From positions 62,001 to 126,000 of the forward strand of contig JAEZJM010000023.1 in NCBI GenBank assembly GCA_023415775.1: a stretch of DNA of 64,000 nt, written 5' to 3'. This DNA is from Bacillota bacterium (GTDB lineage: Bacteria; Bacillota; Negativicutes; Sporomusales; UBA7701). How positions within the stretch are numbered: the stretch's first letter is position 1; each line of letters opens with the position of its first letter. This document shows positions 59,582 through 64,000 of this stretch, piece by piece. Both the position numbers and the translations under genes were made by a program. The notes under the pieces were generated by a model. That model did not search any database. It was not told the origin of the DNA and saw nothing but the letters and a program-made list of their open reading frames with translations.

Positions 59582-60877
59582 TCAATATTTCTGCAGCGAA
59601 AGAACCGCCATGCAGAGGAAGCCCAATGCGCCGCAGCCGACCAGGAACATCAGGCCGCCTACATAGCTGCCGGTCGCCGCGATGAAATAACCGATAAGGA
59701 TCGGGGAGAAGGCCGACCCGCCGTTGGAAAGTCCGTTCATCATCCCCGCGCCGGCGCCGATGGCCTTGCCGGGCACGATTTTCTGCAGCAGCGACCAGGA
59801 CGACGGCAGCGCAATGGCAATCGCGCCGATGCCGAACGATATCAGCAGCGCAGCATAGAGATTGTTCGCCGCATGAGCGCCGAAGTAGATGCCGGCCGCC
59901 GCCAGCAGATGAGACACCGCTACAAAAGGCGCCCTGCGGCCGAGTTTGTCGGAAATATGGCCGAAATACAGGATGCTGACCGTTCCAAGGAAGTAAGGCA
60001 GCGAGGCAAGCGCTCCCATCTCCGCCCAGGAAAAGCCGCGAGCCGCTTTAAGGTAAGAAGGCAGCCACGCCATCGTCCCCCACCAGATCGAAGCAATGCA
60101 AAAATAGTTGACTGTCAGCAGCCAGAAACGGTAGTTGCCGCAGAAAGACGCCAGACGCTGTCCCAGGCTCTCCACCTGCATGGCAGCCTCGGCTTCGGCT
60201 TCTACCTTTAGCCCCGCCTGGATATGCTCCAGCTCGGCCTTATTGACGCTCTTGTGCTGGTGTGGGTGGTCGGTGGTGAAGAACCAGATAAGAATCAGGG
60301 GAATGGCGCCGAGGACGGCAAGCACGAAGAAACTGGGCCGCCAGCCCCAGGTGCCGATTATCCAGGTGAAAAACGGCATCGCCAGCATCGGCCCCGACAT
60401 CAGGCCGATAAGCCAGACGGCGTTGGCCTTGCCGCGCTCCTGAGGAGGGAACCAGTTTTTGACGAACGAACTCTGCATCGGCCAGTGCATGCCCTCGCCG
60501 ACGCCGAGGATGACACGGGCGACCAGCATCGTCGCGAAAGTTGTGGCGAAACCGCCGATCATTACAGAAAGAGTCCACAGGAAAATCGAAAGAGACATCG
60601 CAATGCGGGGGCCCCAGATGTCGCCAAGCGGGCTGAGAGCTACGTTAGCCACACCGTAGGCGATCAGGAAATAGGTCATGAGCTTGCCCATCTCGATCGG
60701 CTGACCGGCGATGCCCATATCGGTGAGAAACGCCTTGTCGGCCAGCAGCACCGATACGTTTACCCGATCAAGGTAGGCAACCAGCAGCGTGAGAAGCAAA
60801 ATGCCGACGAGGATTACCCGTTGGCGGGTCGGTTTCATCGTTGCGGTTGCCTGGGAAACAACCTTCTCGGTTTCCAA
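59582..60877 (-). CDS. MFS transporter of the anion:cation symporter (hexuronate/tartrate) type
   Basis: 431-aa, 12-helix transporter. The start TTG at 60875-60877 follows GAGGGAGG; a TTG at 60895 is the alternative. Family features: LVAYLDRVNVSVLL in helix 1, SPLGDIWGPRIAMSLSIFLWTLS split across loop 2-3, VARVILGVGEGMHWPMQSSFVKNWFPPQERGKANA around helix 4-5, and GHISDKLGRRAPFVAVS. Probably imports a sugar acid or dicarboxylate. Divergent from the CsoR-family gene. Confidence 0.9.
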   Translation of the reverse strand: METEKVVSQATATMKPTRQRVILVGILLLTLLVAYLDRVNVSVLLADKAFLTDMGIAGQPIEMGKLMTYFLIAYGVANVALSPLGDIWGPRIAMSLSIFLWTLSVMIGGFATTFATMLVARVILGVGEGMHWPMQSSFVKNWFPPQERGKANAVWLIGLMSGPMLAMPFFTWIIGTWGWRPSFFVLAVLGAIPLILIWFFTTDHPHQHKSVNKAELEHIQAGLKVEAEAEAAMQVESLGQRLASFCGNYRFWLLTVNYFCIASIWWGTMAWLPSYLKAARGFSWAEMGALASLPYFLGTVSILYFGHISDKLGRRAPFVAVSHLLAAAGIYFGAHAANNLYAALLISFGIGAIAIALPSSWSLLQKIVPGKAIGAGAGMMNGLSNGGSAFSPILIGYFIAATGSYVGGLMFLVGCGALGFLCMAVLSLQKY

Positions 60878-61075
60878 AGGAAAAACCTCCCTCAAAATAA
60901 GATTAAGTACGTTAATAGTCTAATTTTACTCGCGCACCGGACATTGGTCAAGCGATTGTGAGAAAATTTGGAAAGTAAATTCTGTAAATTATCATCTCTT
61001 CACAAGGAACACATTTGCATTGCTGATGGCCATAAGTAGTAAAACTTATGGGTCATATAAGACAAAATACTTTAT

Positions 61076-61136
61076 TTGCATCACAGAAAGAAATTGTCTA
61101 TAATATGGATATACCCTCCCCCCTCGGGGGCGAGTA
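61076..61136 (+). promoter_or_regulatory. Promoter and putative operator of the CsoR-family gene
   Basis: TTGCAT (61076-61081), 17-nt spacer, TATAAT (61099-61104). Downstream, 61112-61136 is an imperfect palindrome, TACCCTCCCCCC and CGGGGGCGAGTA, with the AT-flanked G/C tracts typical of CsoR-type operators. The gene is therefore probably autoregulated. Confidence 0.7.
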
Positions 61137-61154
61137 CTGGAAAGAGGTGCGTCT

Positions 61155-61427
61155 ATGGTTCATCAATCGGTGCGTCTGGAGGTTCTCAACCGTCTGCGCA
61201 ATGTCAAGGGTCATATAGCGGGAATTGAGCGGATGGTGGAAGACGAGCAGGAATGCAGCAACATCCTCGTGCAGTTGGCCGCCGTCAGGGCGTCGATCGA
61301 AAAAATCGGCATTTTTATCCTTGAGCAAAATACGTTGGAATGCCTGCTAAGCGGCGTAGATACTAAGCCGGAGGACAAGGAAAGGGTCGAGCAGGTCGTG
61401 CGGCAGATGCTGGCTTTCCTGAAGTAA
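61155..61427 (+). CDS. CsoR/RcnR/FrmR family sensor, CstR-like
   Basis: 90-aa all-helical DNA-binding repressor: LEVLNRLRNVKGHIAGIERMVE is the basic first helix, CSNILVQLAAVRASIEKIG the second. Copper sensors keep Cys-His-Cys; here the positions are C34, N59 and C63 (ILEQNTLECL), with the histidine replaced by Asn. From memory this C-N-C pattern matches persulfide-sensing CstR. No target transporter or sulfur-transferase gene is adjacent: downstream are a repeat, a terminator and convergent ccdA. Confidence 0.93.
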   Translation: MVHQSVRLEVLNRLRNVKGHIAGIERMVEDEQECSNILVQLAAVRASIEKIGIFILEQNTLECLLSGVDTKPEDKERVEQVVRQMLAFLK

Positions 61428-61463
61428 TAGCCCCGGTCGGGGACGTTTCAGGGTGACGGATTT

Positions 61464-61543
61464 CTGACATTTGCCCTGACATTTGCCCTGGCATTTACAC
61501 TGTCAAAATACTGACATTTCATCTGAAAATACTCTGACAAACC
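61464..61543. repeat. Degenerate ~12-bp tandem repeat (7 units)
   Basis: Units CTGACATTTGCC, CTGACATTTGCC, CTGGCATTTACA, CTGTCAAAATA, CTGACATTTCAT, CTGAAAATACT and CTGACAAACC follow one another without gaps. It lies between the CsoR-family stop codon and its terminator. Confidence 0.75.
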
Positions 61544-61545
61544 GG

Positions 61546-61577
61546 AACGGACGGGGCGAATCCCCGTCCGTTTTTTC
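61546..61577 (+). terminator. Intrinsic terminator after the CsoR-family gene
   Basis: 11-bp stem AACGGACGGGG / CCCCGTCCGTT with a 5-nt loop and a run of six Ts. It overlaps the ccdA stop by two bases. Confidence 0.92.
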
Positions 61578-62271
61578 ATTTCCAGGGCCAGACGCTATAG
61601 ATGATGCCGATCCCCTTCTGGACGAGGTCGAAGTAGAGCAATGCTCCGGTAAGCACCAGGAAGGCGCCGGCGGCCTTCTGGATGGCCGGCAGCCAGTGAT
61701 AACGGGCCCGGATGCGGGCAGAATAACGCTTGTAGAGGACGGTGAACAGCAGGAAGGGCAGGGCGAAGCCGGCGGCGTAGGCGGCGAGGAGCAGGACGCC
61801 GCGGGTGAAGGTGGCGCCGATGCCGGCGTAGGCGAGGATGGCGGCCAGGATGGGGCCTACGCAGGGCGTCCAGCCGGCGGTAAGGGCAAGGCCGAGGACG
61901 AAGGAGCCCAGCGGCCCGCCGAGCCGTCCGCCAGGGGCGAGGCGCAGTTCGCGCTGCAAGCCGGGCAGGCGGAGGAGACCGGTGAGCTGGAGGCCCATGA
62001 GGGCGATGAAGACCGCGCCGACCTTGCGGACGGCGTCCTGGTGCTCGAGGAAGAGCTGCCCCACCAGCGAGGCGGTGGCGCCCATGAGAATGAAGACGAC
62101 GGTGAAGCCGGCGAAGAAGCAGGCGGTATTGGCGACGAACCGCCGTCCGCCCGCGCCGTCGCCGGTGAGGACGGCCAGGTATGCCGGGACGATGGGCAGA
62201 ACGCAGGGGGACAGGAAGGATACGACGCCGGCGGCGAAGGCGGCCACCAGGGAGATGTCGTTGCCGTCCAT
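61576..62271 (-). CDS. ccdA: CcdA family thiol-disulfide transporter
   Basis: 231-aa membrane protein, six helices, that passes electrons from cytosolic thioredoxin outward. The redox cysteines lie in FLSPCVLPIVPAYLAVL and LTAGWTPCVGPILAAIL, both with the CxxP-like context of CcdA. It follows the TlpA-like gene by 9 bp; the pair forms a self-contained extracytoplasmic reducing system. Confidence 0.95.
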   Translation of the reverse strand: MDGNDISLVAAFAAGVVSFLSPCVLPIVPAYLAVLTGDGAGGRRFVANTACFFAGFTVVFILMGATASLVGQLFLEHQDAVRKVGAVFIALMGLQLTGLLRLPGLQRELRLAPGGRLGGPLGSFVLGLALTAGWTPCVGPILAAILAYAGIGATFTRGVLLLAAYAAGFALPFLLFTVLYKRYSARIRARYHWLPAIQKAAGAFLVLTGALLYFDLVQKGIGIIYSVWPWK

Positions 62272-62280
62272 GAAGCGCTC

Positions 62281-62805
62281 CTACAGGCCGCGGATGACGC
62301 CCGCCAGTTCGGCGGCGGTCACGGGCCCGGTTTTGCGGTATTTGACGACGCCGTCGCGGTCGATGACGACGGTGGTGGGGATGGCCCTGATGCGGTAGGT
62401 CTGGGCGACGCTGCCGCCGGCGTCGAGGAGGACGGGCATTTTGTAGCCGTTCTCGCGGAGGTAGCCGGCGACCTTGGGGGCGGGCTCGTCGAGGTTGACG
62501 GCGTAGAAAGCGACGGCGGGATTGGCGGCCGCGAATTTATCGAGTTCGGGCATCTCTTCGCGGCAGGGCGGGCACCAGGTGGCCCAGAAGTTGAGGACGG
62601 TGACCTTGCCGGGCTCGGGGACGGCGACAGCGCCGCCGGCGAGGCCGGCGAGGGTGAAACGCGGGGCGGTCTTGCCGGCCGTCACCCCGGATTCGGCCGC
62701 CGGGGCCGGGGAAGGAGCGGGGGCCTGGGGCGCAGGGGCCGGGGCGCAGCCGGCGGCGACGGACGCCGCCAGCAGTAGGACGAAGGCGAGCAGTTTTATA
62801 TTCAT
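62281..62805 (-). CDS. TlpA/ResA-like thioredoxin-fold lipoprotein
   Basis: 174 aa. Lipoprotein signal with lipobox VAAGC, then a proline/alanine-rich linker and a thioredoxin domain: VTVLNFWATWCPPCREEMPEL contains the redox pair in WCPPC, and the cis-proline is in IRAIPTTVVIDRDG. It reduces exported thiol proteins using electrons from CcdA. The following lgt gene, on the opposite strand, would provide its lipid anchor. Confidence 0.95.
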   Translation of the reverse strand: MNIKLLAFVLLLAASVAAGCAPAPAPQAPAPSPAPAAESGVTAGKTAPRFTLAGLAGGAVAVPEPGKVTVLNFWATWCPPCREEMPELDKFAAANPAVAFYAVNLDEPAPKVAGYLRENGYKMPVLLDAGGSVAQTYRIRAIPTTVVIDRDGVVKYRKTGPVTAAELAGVIRGL

Positions 62806-62881
62806 GTATCCCTCCGGGTTGGTTGTGCTAATACCTATTCGCCGGGCCGCCCGCGCATACCTCCGCTTTGGCGGCTGTCCA

Positions 62882-62910
62882 TTTCCTCCGGAGGGAAGTT
62901 TTGCTATAAT
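62882..62910 (+). promoter_or_regulatory. Promoter of lgt
   Basis: TATAAT at 62905-62910 with TTTCCT (62882-62887) 17 nt upstream as a weak -35. About 50 nt before the start codon. Confidence 0.45.
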
Positions 62911-62960
62911 GAATTGTAATCAAGCGATAATTATTAGGCCGTTCGAATCGGGAGGGTAAA

Positions 62961-63749
62961 ATGCATCAGTATTTGTTTTTCATCGGGGATTTCCCCATCC
63001 GCGCCTACGGGCTGATCCTCAGCCTGGCGATCATCCTGGCGGTGGGGACGGCTTATTTTCTGGCCAAGCAGGACGGACGCTGGCACAAGCACATCCCCGA
63101 CATGGGCGTTTACTGCGGCCTGGCGGGGATAATCGGCGCCCGCCTGTGGGACGTGTTTTTCTTTGACTGGAGCTACTACCAGGATCACCTGCTGGAGATT
63201 CCGTTCGTGTGGCAGGGCGGGATGGCCATCCAGGGCGGCGTGATCGCCGGGGCGCTGGTGGGCTACGTATATACGAAGATCCACAAGATGGACACGTGGG
63301 CGTTCGCCGATATCGTGGCCGCGCCGGCGGTCATTATGGGCCAGGCGATCGGCCGGGCCGCCAACCTGATGAACGGCGACGCGTTCGGCCACCCGACTGG
63401 CAGCTCGTTCGGCCTCCTCTACCCTTCCACGACGCTGGCGCACGCCACTTATGGCAATAAACCGCTGTGGCCGGCCGAGGTGTGGGAGGGCCAGATCGAC
63501 GTGGTTATTTTCTGCCTGCTGCTGCTGTTCCGCTGCACCGACCACCGCAAGGGCCAGGTTTTTATCCTGTACGCCGTGCTATATTCGACGGCCCGCTTTT
63601 TCCTCGAATTCCTGCGGGGCGACTACGGCACGCTGCTGTGGGGCCTGAAGTCGGCCCAGCTGACCAGCCTGGCGGTGATCGTAATCGGCCTGGCGCTGTT
63701 CGCGTGGGTGGGGATGAAGGGCGAGAAGATCAGCGTAAGGAAGTATTAG
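62961..63749 (+). CDS. lgt: Prolipoprotein diacylglyceryl transferase
   Basis: 262-aa membrane enzyme that attaches diacylglycerol to the lipobox cysteine of lipoproteins. Seven predicted helices. The family signature is in GQAIGRAANLMNGDAFG, with the YGLILSLAIILAVGTAYFLAK start, GARLWDVFFFDWSYY, MAIQGGVIAGALVGY and the C-terminal RFFLEFLRGDY. GGGAGG lies just before the ATG. Monocistronic with its own terminator. Confidence 0.96.
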   Translation: MHQYLFFIGDFPIRAYGLILSLAIILAVGTAYFLAKQDGRWHKHIPDMGVYCGLAGIIGARLWDVFFFDWSYYQDHLLEIPFVWQGGMAIQGGVIAGALVGYVYTKIHKMDTWAFADIVAAPAVIMGQAIGRAANLMNGDAFGHPTGSSFGLLYPSTTLAHATYGNKPLWPAEVWEGQIDVVIFCLLLLFRCTDHRKGQVFILYAVLYSTARFFLEFLRGDYGTLLWGLKSAQLTSLAVIVIGLALFAWVGMKGEKISVRKY

Positions 63750-63764
63750 GAATAGACAGGATAC

Positions 63765-63801
63765 AAAAAGGCCGCCAAGATTTTCTTGGCGGCCTTTTTT
63801 T
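63765..63801. terminator. Bidirectional terminator between lgt and the GGDEF gene
   Basis: 16-bp stem AAAAAGGCCGCCAAGA / TCTTGGCGGCCTTTTT with a 3-nt loop and T-runs on both strands. Confidence 0.95.
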
Positions 63802-63831
63802 GCGGGACGACGGCGGGAATGCTGCCGGAAG

Positions 63832-64000
63832 TCACCATAGGCTTTGCTGCAATTGCTCATTATAGAATGCGAAGGTGTTCTTACCGCTATTTTTCGCGGC
63901 ATATAGGGCGACATCAGCCTTTACGTAAATTTCGTCAAAGGACGAACCGTCTTCCGGCAATGTGCAGATACCGACGCTGACGGATATCCCCACTTTTCCG
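63832..64000 (-). CDS. GGDEF-domain diguanylate cyclase, C-terminal fragment
   Basis: The last 56 codons of a gene that enters from the right edge. The sequence VGISVSVGICTLPEDGSSF followed by ADVALYAAKNSGKNTFAFYN is the characteristic C-terminal part of a GGDEF domain (the YxAKxxGRNxxxxY pattern). It probably makes c-di-GMP; the catalytic loop and any sensor domain are outside the window. Confidence 0.85.
   Translation of the reverse strand, partial: GKVGISVSVGICTLPEDGSSFDEIYVKADVALYAAKNSGKNTFAFYNEQLQQSLW

Noticed and set aside
61464..61543. CRISPR array
   Set aside because: Units are about 12 bp, contiguous and without spacers; this is a tandem repeat, not CRISPR. No other array or cas gene is seen in the window.

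Overview
The window reads as a chromosomal segment of a GC-rich, anaerobic, spore-forming Firmicute. A Negativicutes/Sporomusaceae-type bacterium fits best. Evidence for spore formation is gpr and spoIIP. Evidence for Firmicutes is the classical neighbourhood leuS-comEA-comEC-holA-rpsT-gpr-spoIIP-lepA-hemW-hrcA, the T-box leader on leuS and the CIRCE element. Evidence for an anaerobic fermenter is the acyl-CoA dehydrogenase/Etf/CoA-transferase regulon, a B12 mutase operon, and LarA-like and TRAP systems. The taxonomic call is inference from gene content.

Layout. 1-18.7 kb is conserved core: an archaeal-like (group III) chaperonin cut by the left edge, hrcA with a CIRCE operator, hemW, lepA, spoIIP, gpr, rpsT, holA, an exported protease pair, comEC, comEA and leuS. 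18.8-22.4 kb holds a small unknown, an HD-GYP protein, a MarR regulator and an AT-rich exported protein next to large structured repeats. 22.4-32.8 kb is a sigma-54 regulon: etfB-etfA(ferredoxin)-activator, then MFS-CoA transferase-HpaB/4-hydroxybutyryl-CoA dehydratase-like-acyl-CoA dehydrogenase. Each block has its own -24/-12 promoter, and both promoters are preceded by the same GTTGCG-N4-CGCAAC palindrome. 32.9-40.5 kb is a mosaic (methyltransferase, AT-rich orphan, sirtuin, hydroxyacyl-CoA dehydrogenase, LarA-like + PdxA, phosphoesterase, DUF2164).

40.4-47.6 kb is the most intriguing block. A six-gene minus-strand operon encodes an 82-aa orphan, a fused B12-binding mutase, a 149-aa orphan, a RidA enamine deaminase, a SelA-like PLP enzyme and a Cys-motif FAD oxidoreductase. 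A P-loop protein resembling aminomutase reactivases follows. Together they suggest an undescribed cobalamin/PLP amino-acid fermentation route. 47.7-56.4 kb carries YitT, an ArsB/NhaD-type transporter, gdhA, a large PEP/pyruvate-binding-domain protein, a decayed marR with intact promoter and twin operators, and a QueG-like Fe-S protein. 56.4-64 kb carries a DctPQM TRAP transporter, an MFS anion transporter, a CsoR/CstR-type sensor, ccdA-tlpA, lgt and the end of a GGDEF protein.

Two families of intergenic palindromic elements are scattered through the window: A (six copies, ~120-180 bp) and B (five copies, ~200-310 bp). In both, the outer arms differ between copies yet pair within each copy. 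I see no tRNA, rRNA, CRISPR array or complete insertion sequence.
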